Positions 1-11,358 of a stretch of DNA of 46,939 nucleotides are shown here, piece after piece (the first letter of the stretch is position 1; every line of letters begins with the position of its first letter). This DNA is from Gnetum montanum (taxonomy: Eukaryota; Streptophyta; Gnetopsida; Gnetales; Gnetaceae): the NCBI GenBank assembly GCA_015680685.1, contig MNCI01002987.1, positions 2,289-49,227 of the forward strand, written 5' to 3'. Below the pieces are notes generated by a model. That model ran no database searches. It was not told the DNA's origin and worked only from the letters and a program-made list of their open reading frames with translations. A program made the translations under genes and the position numbers.

Positions 1-3000
1 ATTATGCCTTGAAATTATTTTTTCCATTCCTCATATCAACAATCCTTCATAAGTGTGAATTTCCTGAGAAGCATATGGAAACAAAGGTGCACCTCTCAAT
101 TCTCAAGAAGGACACCTTTTCCCATTCTTTGAAAATCTACACAAAGGTTGGCCCATTCGTCGAGGAATCACAGGAACTAGGTTCTTCATTAGCATCAAAG
201 GCTAGTGAATTTCATGGATTTCAAGATGAAGTCTAATCCTAGCTACATGAGCTTCAATTCACATAAATGGAGATTCTCCTAATGCTTCAAAAGGTCAACT
301 CAACCATTACCACCATGGACAAAAGGGTGGCAAACATTGAGAGACATGTCCATCCTCAAATCCATGATGATGATGAGGGAGCATAACCCTCTCATTTTTA
401 AGAGGATATGGTAGTGGAAGTAGGTTCAAAGGCTTGATGCAAGCCTCAAATTTAATCTTATTTTTATTTAATGGTTGTGTAAACATTACAAACAATGGAC
501 AAGTTTAATTTTGTTTTGTTATTTTCTAATACTGGATAGTGAGTGTTAATGATCTTTTTGATTAAATGTATATGTATATGTTTTAATGTATTAAATTTTG
601 GATGACGAAAAAGATATCTATAAATAGTAGTAGCATATTCATCATAACATTAGTTTGTTCATAGTTTTGTGTATATATTAATGTTTTTCTTTTATTTTTC
701 TCGCCTTTATGGCCAGGCACTAGCCAAAGGCTAGTCAAGAACTATGTTAAACCACAAATTCTTTCAGTTTTTAATGTTATAATCTAACATTTTTAATTTT
801 TTTTACTATTTTCATTTATCAAAGATAATTGATTGTGGAAACTTAAATTGATAAGTACTAAGTTCTCTTTCAAGCTAATGTATCATAGGGAATCATAGGA
901 GTGATATAGATCTATAGCGATTATATCGATCCATACATTGATTATGATATGAATCGATAAAATGAATTTCAATAGAAAAAATCTCAAGAAGAATCCAAGA
1001 TATCTATTTGCATACAAAAAGTGATTTGTAATGAGGATCAAGAATGCCAAAATTGGTGATTTAGTTTAATAAAGATTTGAATCGATTGTTATGAAGTTCT
1101 TTGATACCAATTTCTTATCAAAATGATTATTTTTATACGTTATTGTAAATTCCTTATAATATAAATAAGAACCTCAACTACATATGAAAGAGAGAAGAAA
1201 CTCAATAGATAACCCACAGCAAATTGGACCTTCTTTTGTATTAAAATTATTAAGGAAAAGTGTTAATGCTTTGTGACAATCAACAACCATTGATGTACAA
1301 AGGTTGTGAAGCTATTCCACTATGAAGGTAGTAAAGTAGGGTCATAAATTAGTTGATGTTTCCTTTCTGATATTTTTTATTTATGATAAATTTATGTAAT
1401 TTTAATTTGGTTTAATTAGCTATTTTCATCTTTGAACTTAATATTAGAAGTTAAAGTGAAGCTTTGTTGATTTTACTTATGAATGATAGTCATAAGTGTG
1501 ACATTTTCAATTGAATTCAAATCTAATTGTTATTTTTCTTGTGATCTTTTAACTTTTGAACCATTACTGCATGGATGCGACTCATGAGTTAGTCACAAAT
1601 GAGGTGACAATCTCTACAACGAAGATAACCACTAAGGTAACTTAGCACCAAAGTTTGGCTAGCTCGTCACTGTGATTCTTGTAGTAGACATATCTTGTAG
1701 ACATAAGACATCAATATTTAAATCTTATAATTTTATTAGGATGTGTGGGTATCTAGATTTGTGTTACTCCAAGGCCCAAGGTGGAAATAGTAGATGTTGT
1801 TTTTCATTTTCTAGGGATCATATAAAGTACATTGTACATTATGATATTTATGCTTGTTATTGAATTCTCTCTTGGCTTGTTTCTTCTCATGGATATCATA
1901 CATCTTATCAAGAAAACGTTATGCTTCTCCATGATGGTTAATTTGTGTTAAATGATCTAGTTGTTAGTTGGATTAGTATACATCTTTATTTCATTTCTAG
2001 TTTGCTAGATGATTCTCCAACTATTTGATTCATTAGGTTAGTAATGACTTGGCTACATTTCCTAAACTCTTAATGACTTTTCTATCTTGATAGGACACTC
2101 ATTATGGTACTATACTTAATGATTAAATAGGGATTAATGGACTACATCTAGCCATAAGTATATCTTAGCCACCTAATACTAAGACCCAAGATAGCTAGAA
2201 AGATCAAATTTATTTGTTTTAATCATTATATTATTAAGCACAATTAATTCATTTAGGTTACAACCTGTTAAGACATGATTTAAACTATTATATAGTTATT
2301 GGCTATCCACATGGCCAATATAGCATCACTATTATATTTATAAGGCCAAAAAATATTAGTAATGATCATATATATGATAAAAATGGATATCATATGCCCA
2401 AGTTGTTTTAAACTGAACTATTGAGGCTCTTAAAGCATAGTTTAATGAAGGGAATTGAAAGTAATATTTGGCTCTTATATGGAAAATATAACTTTTCCAT
2501 TGCATCTTGAAGATTAAAATCTAGTAGAAATGACTATTGTTTTGCCCAGAAAGGCATCTAGGAAAACATTTTATGGGTGTTTAAAGTAGGATGAGTTTTT
2601 TTATCTCAACTACTAACGATCAACATGTTTAACTGGGTTGGGTAAATTTGACCACATTTGAATATTTATTTATTTATTTATTATTATTATTTTGAATTGA
2701 ATGTTTTAATAATAATTTATCCTACATAGGAAGGTGTAGATTATCAATTTGTGCGATTGGTAAGAAATATGCAGACCACCACCAGTGATGTCAATGTCTA
2801 CAAACATTAAGGAAGATGTAGACTAGAAATGCTATTGATATTTGCAAACACTACATAGGTGGGCATCAATGGCTTGGTGGAAAGAAAGTTTCATATTTTT
2901 TAGGGTGCAAGCAAGAGCTAGTGTAAGCCATGCATAGAAACCAATCATTGGCAACATGAAAAAGGCTACAACCCAAAAATCAAGACCTACATGGCCAAGG

Positions 3001-4321
3001 GTCATAGTAACAAGTAAGGCAGGGAGCACCTAGAAGCACAACAACTAGAATGGTGAGTAGTGGCAAGGTTTGCACATAGCTACACACTAGCCTACATAGC
3101 TCTTTGCATGGTAACCTAGCCACTTAAATTTTTAATTTTTGGTTTTTTTAAAATTTATTTATTTTATACAGTTATATAAATTGCCCCACTTTCTAACAAC
3201 TTGACTAAGTGATTATCAGAATGATCACTAATAGTTTTGGTTTGTAATTCAGATATTTTGAGTTTAAATCTTATATTTGGAAAATATAATTATATATATT
3301 AAATTAGAATACCAAAATCCTCTAAATTATAATTCCATTTGAGATGAACTATGTAGCGTTGCAATTATCTCTCAAGCACTATGCATTGAATACAACTTTG
3401 GGGGTCCAAAAACTAAGTTGAATTTTCATAGTTTTGAAAGACTAAAATAATATATTTTTATCAAATTAACATTCTTAACATGGATTACTATTAGAATTAT
3501 GACTTTTAAGAGATTTAATTCCATTACAATGTGATGATAGACTTAGTGAATTGGATAAGGATTTTTATGTGTTGTTTACCTAGCATGTTAGCAAAGTAAA
3601 AGACCTTGTTATTATCTAACAAGATTCAATTTCCTATCAACTCCTTGCTAATGACCATTTTAAGTTAAATAGGATGAGGGATCTTACACATAAAATTAAT
3701 TACTTATGTTCACCCATTATTGGAATATAGCTTATTCCTATAACATTTTTAATACTTGTCTAGATGTGTCAAGGTTAGTAGATTAATATAACATTTAGGA
3801 TTCTGTATTTCAATAATTATAAGACTTAGTACTCAGAAAGGTTTTAGTGAGGATTACTAACCTTAAGAGTAAATTAGTTGGTGACTCAAACCTAGGTTAG
3901 GGTATCATGTTATTACCATGTTATGGAATTAGGTTTTTAGAGAAAGTAGGATCCTATAATAAGGTAATATTTGAAAAGACTACTAGCCTTATGGGAGAGA
4001 TAAAAGGATTACTTTAGAAAAATAAAGGAAAAATTTTACATTACTATGATATGGGTAAGGGTTACCTAGACTAATTTTTCCCTTGTCTTACTAAAGTCTC
4101 CTACCATTAATGTACCTTATTGGTATATCATCAAATCTCATCCAAGTCTAGTCATTGATATCCATGAAAGTTAATGGAAAGCTATCTTCTTGATTAGCAT
4201 GAATCATCTTGGACATAATGCATACTTTATAATGATTCACAATTCCCCCTAGATCATGGCTTGTGATTCACAATAGGATTGTAGTTGATCCGTGATTCTA
4301 ATTAGCTTTATATTGTGGTAT
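1..4321. other. AT-rich intergenic DNA, no recognised gene
   Basis: This stretch holds only short open frames on both strands, with no motif or domain that I recognise. Low-complexity AT tracts are frequent (for example around 2660-2700). A weak primer-site-like word on the minus strand at 1099-1109 is treated under findings. It is probably old, unrecognisable repeat sequence, but nothing here proves that. Confidence 0.6.
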
Positions 4322-4333
4322 GCTCTAATATCA
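4322..4333 (-). promoter_or_regulatory. Candidate tRNA-Met-type primer-binding site
   Basis: Read on the minus strand the 12 bases are TGATATTAGAGC. This differs by two transitions from TGGTATCAGAGC, the usual primer site of plant LTR elements that prime from initiator tRNA-Met. On the plus strand it is followed two bases later by TGTCACATCCC, which is how an LTR terminus should sit next to such a site. No gag or pol is recognisable to its left, so the element body is lost or too decayed to read. Confidence 0.4.
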
Positions 4334-4428
4334 ATTGTCACATCCCATTGCTAGATATAATGGAAAATTTCAAATATATATAACATTTGACATTACACAT
4401 GATGAACATGATAGGGAAGATGTAGAAC

Positions 4429-4520
4429 TGATGAGTGCCAAGGTACCCCTACACTCAACCATATGAATATGAGTGTTCATGCACGATCCATTCGAACTCC
4501 GTAGATAGGCTAGCTATGGT
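4429..4520 (-). mobile_element. Antisense end fragment of the gypsy LTR family
   Basis: From TGATGAGTG onward about 90 bases closely match the start of the antisense LTR at 46622, including the words GGTACCCCTACACTCAACC and ATATGAATA. Because the family LTR ends in CACTCATCA, this is the 3' end of an LTR read in reverse. Similarity fades after about 4515. A weaker match near 4552-4565 (the word GTCTTCCTA) suggests that a diverged remainder continues rightward. Confidence 0.55.
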
Positions 4521-5790
4521 ATCTAGATAGTTACTCATTGATCACAATGAACTGTCTTCCTATTGGCGACCATTTGGAACGCGACTGCCAACGAGTGTCC
4601 TCGAATAGGATTTAGGTGCTTGCTAGTCTTCTGGCAACACCAAGGCCTAAATACCTCCAAATAGACTTAGTAGTTAATGTGATTATGTGGTTGTGCTATT
4701 GTGGTGTGCTGTTGTGAAATATGAAATGATTGGGTTATGTGTACAACTATAAATGACTTATCTTAAAGAGATTCAGCCAACTTTGCAAAGTATTGTGAGT
4801 TATTGAGAATTTCTATTTTGTTCAACTACTTAGTCTATGCAGTCCTTATAATACCTACTTATAACAAATAAATTTTTGCAAAAACATTTGAGCACAACTC
4901 TGCGAATCTACTTCTAATTTTCCCCAGAGAAAGAGATAGTTCCACAAGAAAACTAGAAATAGAGCAAGATTCAATGGAAATAGAAAGAAGAGAACAAGAA
5001 AGTAGATTTGTGTAAAGATCTCAAATGTTTAAACAAGGTAAAATGATATGAGGAAACACTTCGAAATAAATCTATCCTAAATTCAATAACTACGAATTCT
5101 TTAAACTTTCAAGGCTCAAATAAGCAATTTCTTCAAGACAATCCTACTATGCTACCCAAAAATTGCTGCGTAAACTATCACATACGAGACTCTATTTTGG
5201 CTAGATAATAGATGTCAACAACTGCATTCAACAAAACCTTCAAAAGACTTGACAATTTTTGATTTAAATACCACAGAGATTCACTTTAAAGATAACAGAA
5301 GCTATTCTAGTCCTATCAAAATACCAAAGATTTTTTGAACCCTCTTGACTATTCAATTATTCAATGGCTTGACTACATGTAGAGGCTCTCTTACAACAAT
5401 CTCAATAGCAGTTCTTATACATTGCACAATAATAAAATTCACTACTAAAATGCTCTTAAGGATTTCAAACACAAGCTCTTCTATGGCAAAATTTTAATAG
5501 AAATTTTCTATCATGCAACAATAACAATAAGAGCAATCTAAAAATCCCAAAAATACTTGCCAAGCATGATACTATCTAAACCACTAGCTAAAAAATATAA
5601 ATAGAATTAAAAAAATAAGCATAACTCACAGGACTATGACAAAGAGGCTGAAATGTTGTCTTTAACAAGTCATCTTACAAGCAATGTTTCACAATGTCTT
5701 GTTTACAAATGCTCTTCCAAGACCCAGTGTGTTCCAAAAGTCCCCCAAAAAATCCTAAGTGTTAGACACACATTTCTTCCTACCCTTGAA

Positions 5791-5804
5791 GCCCTTTTAT
5801 AGGG
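5791..5804 (-). promoter_or_regulatory. TATA box of the candidate minus-strand LTR
   Basis: The minus strand reads CCCTATAAAAGGGC, a strong plant-type TATA box. It lies just downstream, on the minus strand, of the tandem repeats at 5856-5960, as in the U3 promoter of a plant LTR retrotransposon. Confidence 0.45.
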
Positions 5805-5855
5805 TCTCATAGGTAGTTAGGTAAGTTACAAAATATCTTGGCTAATGTCTTTCCC

Positions 5856-5960
5856 AAGTAAGGAAGTTATAACTTGCCCAACAAGTTAGGAGATATTACT
5901 TGTCCAACAAGTTAGGAAGTTGTAACTTATACATAAAGTTAGGAGAAAATCATGCTAACA
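5856..5960. repeat. Four imperfect tandem repeats of 26-27 bases
   Basis: Units start at 5856, 5883, 5909 and 5936, each opening with AAGTTAGGA or AAGTAAGGA and most followed by an AACTT- or ACTTG-like segment. The spacing is 27, 26 and 27 bases. On the minus strand they lie directly upstream of the TATA box at 5791-5804, so they may be U3 enhancer-like repeats. Confidence 0.65.
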
Positions 5961-5972
5961 TTGGGATGTGTA

Positions 5973-6449
5973 AATATTAAAAATATTTCTTTTATAAGTA
6001 ATAACCTATATTAAAAATAAATCCAAGATCTCCTAAGAGCTTCATACAATTGTCATATTTTATCTAGGATTTTAATTACCCACTGTGTATAAAGCCTTAG
6101 TAATTCATTTGAGATAATTAAATTAATACAATTGTTGCATGTAAGAAAAATTTTCTGAAATTTTTTTTAGCCACTGGACCATATCAAATTGTAATTTTAT
6201 TTTGTGATTTTAATTCTGTGAGTTCGGGTTTTGTATTTGTCTTTAGTGATGACTATTTCTTTTGAATAAACTGTAACTCTGATTTATCGGCATCGGCTAA
6301 AACATCTCCTGGTTCTGCTGATTCAGTTGTGCACCTGTCTTGCTATGTCTTCATGTCTCTGTAGCTGCACTTGATGGATTGGTAATGATGATGATGAACG
6401 TTGGCTGCTGCTGTGTTTGGTAATTTCTGTTTGTAGGTTCATCATTGCA
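5973..6449. other. Region between candidate LTR and helicase relic
   Basis: The first part is AT-rich. From about 6290 the sequence becomes more complex and carries more CpG, and it passes into the helicase relic on the minus strand. No separate gene is recognised. Confidence 0.5.
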
Positions 6450-7447
6450 AGAATCCAGACGTGAAAAAATTTTCATTGGCGAGATCGAGCAAAAAGTTTG
6501 CAATTGCTTTTTGAATGAAACATCACCCTTTGGACAATAAGATCTGTTCTAGAACCTACTCTTCTAATAGCTAAAAGGATGTAGTTTGAAAGAAAATCTG
6601 ATGCCAACCTCTGTATCTCTCTGGGAAATGTTACACTAAAAAGCATGGTTTACCTTTTGCCTGGAGGAGGCATGTCAGTTTGCTATACTATTCTTCAAAT
6701 TTGAGGTCCAAACCCCATATCTAACATTTTGTCTACTTCATCTAAAGCTAGGTACTGCACCATGGATAATGAAAATCTCCCCCTTTCAAGAAGATTACCA
6801 AGTCGTTCAGGAGTCACAACAAGAATATCTACACCTCTCTCTAACTCACGAAACTACTGATTGATTAGAGTTCCTCCATATGCAACCAAAACCCTTGGAC
6901 CTATTTTATATGAGAACTTTCTAGCTTCTAGATGAATCTGTGAAGCCAGCTCCCTCATAGGCGATAGAATCAACGCTAGCGGAAACGCTTTGCGGATGCC
7001 ACATGGAGGAGCAGGGCATGGCCCGCATAGAATCCCTATGATAATCGAAAAGCAGAATGTGGCAATTTTTCCCGATTTGGTCTACATGCAAGCCATAAGG
7101 TCCTATCTAGCCAGAGAAATCGGAATTGCGTACTTCTGAATAGGAGTCAGCTTCACGTAGTTGCATCGCCTCAAATTCGCATTCAATGCTTCTCCAAGGT
7201 CGATCTCTACAAATGTCTCCACAGGCGGAGATACAGAATCACCGCTGGTATCCATAGGAATATCCTCATAAGCATCAAACACATGAGAATCCATCACTGC
7301 ATCTTGCTGCAAGAAATTATAGTTGCTGAGCTTGACCTCTCTCTGGATAACATGATCGACAAAGTTGAAATTGACAAGATGAACAACATCCGTATTAGAG
7401 TCTGCTATAGAGCCTTCCATTTCCAAAGACCAACAATTATTGTCCAT
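6450..7447 (-). pseudogene. DEAD-box RNA helicase (DDX3/Ded1 type) relic
   Basis: Read on the minus strand this is the first RecA-like domain of a DDX3/Ded1-type ATP-dependent RNA helicase. In order I see FDAYEDIPMDTSGDSV, a Q-motif region (KLTPIQKYAIPIS), motif I decayed from QTGSGKT to a stop followed by TKSGKI, PMREL for PTREL (Ia), TPERL for TPGRL (Ib), DEVD for DEAD (II, about 6733-6750) and SVT for SAT (III, about 6629-6637). It continues in frame through TDLIVQRV, then shifts frame and is lost near 6450. The second RecA domain is missing. Several in-frame stops rule out function. No intron interrupts about 280 codons, whereas plant homologues usually have several, which favours a retrocopy. 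The 55 residues after the ATG at 7447 do not resemble the family, so the true start is unknown. Confidence 0.85.
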
Positions 7448-8199
7448 GGCAATGGCACAAATGTTTCAATCGACACCGAAGTCAGGCAATGGTGCCTACG
7501 ATTTGATGGCATGGCTTAGGATGCATCATCCAGCATGCTTTCAGTCTATTTGAATAAACGTTCCACGTGGAGAATTTGCGTGGCTTGGAAGCGGGAAGCA
7601 TTTTTAGACATAGATACAAATAAGCCTCGTACCATTATTAGAAAATATGGTCTGCGCAAGTTTGACACACTTCGGTCAGTCAAATGCCCTTTTCATACTT
7701 CAAAGTTCTAATCTCCACTGTTGGCTTTTAGATCAATGTTTTGTGCATATTTTGCCTGGCTTGACCTTGAATCGTGGTCTTGCCTTGTAACATAGTGAAC
7801 TACACACATCGTTGTCTTTAAATAACCACATTTCCTCTTCTTCCTCCTATCAATTTTTTTGTACATGTAATTATGTCATTGGCTATGTAATTATGTGGAC
7901 ACTGCAGCAAAGAAATGAAGAATTTCGCAATTTGTTACTAGAACAATTGCAAATTCATCCCTGCTTCGGTAGTTGAAAATGGGAGGATTTCACTGCACGG
8001 AGGAAAAGAGGAGCGTTGTTCTTTGTTTCTGATTCAATTTCGCTATTGCATTCACGGCTCTGTAATTTTTTTTATCCTTTTAATAGAAAATGGTGGTTTT
8101 CTATTGAAGCTTACAAAATGGAAGCCTACTTCACAATAATACTCTGAATCATCTAATCCTGTTCCATGAAATGGCCAAAATGTGCCAACACTTCCCACC
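7448..8199. other. Complex low-repeat sequence beside the helicase relic
   Basis: This stretch has more CpG and higher complexity than the rest of the window. It includes a CACGTG (G-box) word near 7564 and a TTTAAATA word near 7818. On the minus strand it lies upstream of the helicase relic and could hold flanking or 5' sequence. No reading frame in it is convincing. Confidence 0.4.
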
Positions 8200-8888
8200 T
8201 AGACTAGTATTTTCTTTGTCACATATGATTTAGTTTAGAGTGAGGTGTATGATGTGGTCCTAGACTAGTGCTACTCCTAGAGGCAATGGAAAGTAACTTT
8301 GTTTTAACTAAGATGGAAATGGTGAAGAGAGTCTAAGCTAGCCTAAGTGCGATGAGAATTTGTCCCTTAATCATCTGTACACATCTTGGACCTTGTGTAC
8401 TACTACTAGGATTACCAAGCACATGTCCTAGGTACGCTACTGGGATACCAAGCAGTCAGACTTAAATGCTCATTATTAAGTCGTACTCATTCGGCATTTT
8501 ATAACAAGGATAGGAGAGGAAGGTAAAGAGATATTAAGTAAGAAAGCAATAAATAATAGTAAAAACTAAGTGAATGTTACAATGATGAAGTAATATCAAT
8601 CTTTATTGCCATTCATGTGCGTGTCCAAGTACGTCACACTCGAATAAAAGTTCCATACAATTATAATCATCACACTATGGGGATGCACTGAGGAAAGGGT
8701 TGAGAGGAATTGAAATTGACAAAAAGATCCTACTCAAATACTAACTTTTCCTATGATTTTCCCATGTGCCCCATTGTGTATTTATAGGCTTAAATAGGAA
8801 CCATGATATTGCATATCTAATATCACTAGTGAGACCGTGATATTGCATACCCGATATCGAGGGTCCGATATCGGAGCCTGATAAATCA
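8200..8888 (-). mobile_element. Decayed antisense solo LTR of the gypsy family
   Basis: The reverse complement has the family's LTR layout: a start like TGATTTATCAGGCTCC (ending at 8888), a palindrome cluster of CGATATCG-type words (8806-8885), a perfect TATAAATA (8779-8786), the GCAATAAAG polyadenylation word, then a block like CTTGGTAATCCTAGTA and AAGATGTGTACAG shared with the LTR at 31411. The CACTCATCA terminus is not recognisable, so the left edge is approximate. No primer site or gag flanks it. Confidence 0.65.
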
Positions 8889-11353
8889 TGGTTCATTAAG
8901 AAGTAAATGAAAATGGAAGCTTTATTAATGTAGAAATGGTGTATTTGGATCATGCTCTAAGGGTTTCTTGGGATTATCTTCCTTTAACATATATTCCTTA
9001 GAGATAATCTAGCACTACCATCATGATTAGGCCTATACTTGGCTAGAAGAGATGGCTAGTCACCTTCATGTCCCACTTCACCTAACATACATTACTCATC
9101 TTTATCAAATTTGCACTCCATGCTGGCACAACCTTTAATTTCTGGGTATAAATACCTCAAGTGAAATCCTCAAAGGTTACCTCTAAAGTCATGCCCATTA
9201 TTACAAAGTGACATCATCTTTATTATGAAATGATTGTATTTGTGAATAGTAATGTGACAATTAGTATCCAAGAATCCATAAAAGATCCCACCACCATGTT
9301 AATTTTAGGAATAGTATGTTATGCCTCATGTGTCTAATAAGATGAACAAGAAAAAAAGTTAAATTTGCACTTTTCATCACATTAACAAAAAATATAAATT
9401 GATTTTTATTTTATTAAAATTTGATAGGTATATGTAATTAGAGAATAGTCCCAATTTCTTGTCTCTTGAATTTCTAACCTAATTTTTCATAAAATAGGCT
9501 TGTTCCATCATATTCTATTATGGCCCCATCATCTGACTATAAATATATGGGAAAATCATGTTTTTAAGAGAAGAAATTGATTCCATTGATGCAAATTAAT
9601 GCTAAAGAAAGAATGTTGAAAATATTATGGAATTGTTTCTATTCACCCCATTACTTTATCATCGTATTTAATTTATCATCAATTATCATTCATCAAATTT
9701 CAATCATCAATCCTCATATCACCAATTCCAAAATTTATCCCATAATTCCATATCCCCTTTATCATCTACAATTCCATTCATAATTACACAATTTATCCTA
9801 TTACAAGTTCATTCATTATCAATTCATCATATTTAGCAATTCTCATTAATCAAAGAAGTTGAATAATCACATTCAAGGCTACTTTTATATAACAGATTTA
9901 ACTAGAAAATGAACTCAAATTAATTTCAAACTTTACAAGTAGGTAAATTTTGAAATATCTTTGTATTAAGCATGAGCTTACACTATAATTCTCTTAAATT
10001 GTAGAGATATTCATCATACAAAACAACAATTTATATTTTGAACACTAAATAGTTTTATTCCATACCTCTTTTTTGGGCTACATTTGAATGACTAAATAAA
10101 CTAAAATTTATCTAAATTATAACAAGCTTATAAGTTTCAAAATGAGTATTCTAACAAGCCTAATATCAACCAAAAACTCATTTGGATAATGAAGATATTG
10201 CAACTACAAAATACAAAAAAATAATAGTTTTTCTTAGTTGAGCCACCCACATCACATTTGATATATTGGGTTACTAACAATCTACTAAATAAAAAATTCT
10301 TTCAAATCTTATTACATCCAAAAAAAATCTACATTTAACCATAAATCCACCAAAATTCAAATACATCTTGTACTTAATAAACAAACATTAATCGATAGTT
10401 TGACATGTGGCTAATTAAGATCAATCTCTTGCATAGGCATACTTCTTTTGTAATGTATGGTAAATGATGGTAGACCTAGCCCAATAGTTCATCACTACAA
10501 GATATCATTACATGGCCTAGCATGGTAGGAAGAAAAATTTCCCCACAAGTTATAATTCGTTGACCTAGAACAACAAAAAGTGAATTTTTCCTACAAGGTA
10601 ATATGGTTGATCTAGCATGGTAGGAAGTGAACTTCCCCTACAAGGTATGAATGTGAAAGCCAAAAATTGACCCAACTTAGAAGAAAAAAACTATGATGTT
10701 GGAGACAACTCTTAGAATAACAAAAATGTGATATTGCCAACACACTAAAGTATAAAGACATTAAAGATCATCAACAAATTTAGATATCCTTTAATCCCAT
10801 AAATATGATTACTTAAGATGAGATCCAAGGACATCAATAATTTTGAAACCCTTCAAATCCATGAATACAATAAAAATAAGGTATGATTTAGAATTATCAC
10901 AAAAACCCTTCATAGATGGGGAAAACATTAACAAGTTCATAGAAGAGTAAGCATCTCCTTAGATCAAGGATTTAAATCCCTTAAAAATGCAAAAGATAAA
11001 AAATAAAAATCAATTTCTGCAATTCATTAGTAAAGGATGATCACCTAGAGGCTTAATGCTCATCCCCTACAAGGTGGGATCCTAGAAGAAATGATGTATG
11101 AGTGAAAGCCTAACTTCTTTTGAGTGGCTATGCCTAGGGTCAAACCCAAGACTTACGGCTTGAGAAATGATCCTACAATCACTTTAAGTGCTGGTCCCTT
11201 TTTGCAATTTATTAGTAAATATTGAAATTTATATAAGATCTAGCATGCATAAAATTTTCAATAAATAAAAATTCTAACATATGGTACATAATCAACTAGG
11301 TCCAATGGCTAGTGTTAAATGTTGAAAGACAATAATTAAAATTAAATGGATGA
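8889..11353. other. AT-rich intergenic DNA, no recognised gene
   Basis: No conserved reading frame is seen. There is a low-complexity ATCA/TCAAT-rich stretch at about 9650-9850 and an imperfect direct repeat at 10517 and 10612. The last bases before 11354 are the insertion site of Element 1. Confidence 0.6.
10517..10655. repeat. Imperfect direct repeat, 95-base spacing
   Basis: The word CTAGCATGGTAGGAAG, followed by a TTCCCC.ACAAG.T segment, occurs from 10517 and again from 10612. It looks like two diverged tandem units. Function is unknown. Confidence 0.5.
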
Positions 11354-11358
11354 TAAAT
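11354..11358. repeat. Left target-site duplication of Element 1
   Basis: TAAAT directly precedes the 5' LTR start and recurs directly after the 3' LTR at 24596-24600. Five bases is the usual duplication length for Ty3/gypsy integration. Confidence 0.8.

Larger units (their letters stand above)
4336..5972 (-). mobile_element. Candidate minus-strand LTR of an unidentified element
   Basis: The left edge TGTCACATCCCATTG abuts the primer-site-like word. The inverted word CATTGGGATGTG occurs near 5958-5969 and is taken as the approximate other edge. On the minus strand the interior has tandem repeats (5856-5960) followed by a TATA box (5791-5804), the expected U3 order. An antisense fragment of the gypsy LTR family begins inside at 4429, so the LTR may have received an insertion. 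The right boundary is uncertain and no second LTR copy is seen. Confidence 0.35.

Noticed and set aside
2832-3029. Minus-strand 65-residue hydrophobic ORF resembling a membrane protein
   Set aside because: It is short, has no homologue that I recognise, and hydrophobicity is expected by chance when antisense AT-rich sequence is read.
9577-9850. ATCA-rich stretch considered as a microsatellite or a small ORF
   Set aside because: The repeat is irregular, with no fixed period, and the ORF is low-complexity translation.
11090-11210. Word GGGTCAAACCC and its surroundings as a tRNA-derived SINE
   Set aside because: It resembles a B box only loosely, and no A box, poly-A tail or target duplication could be identified.
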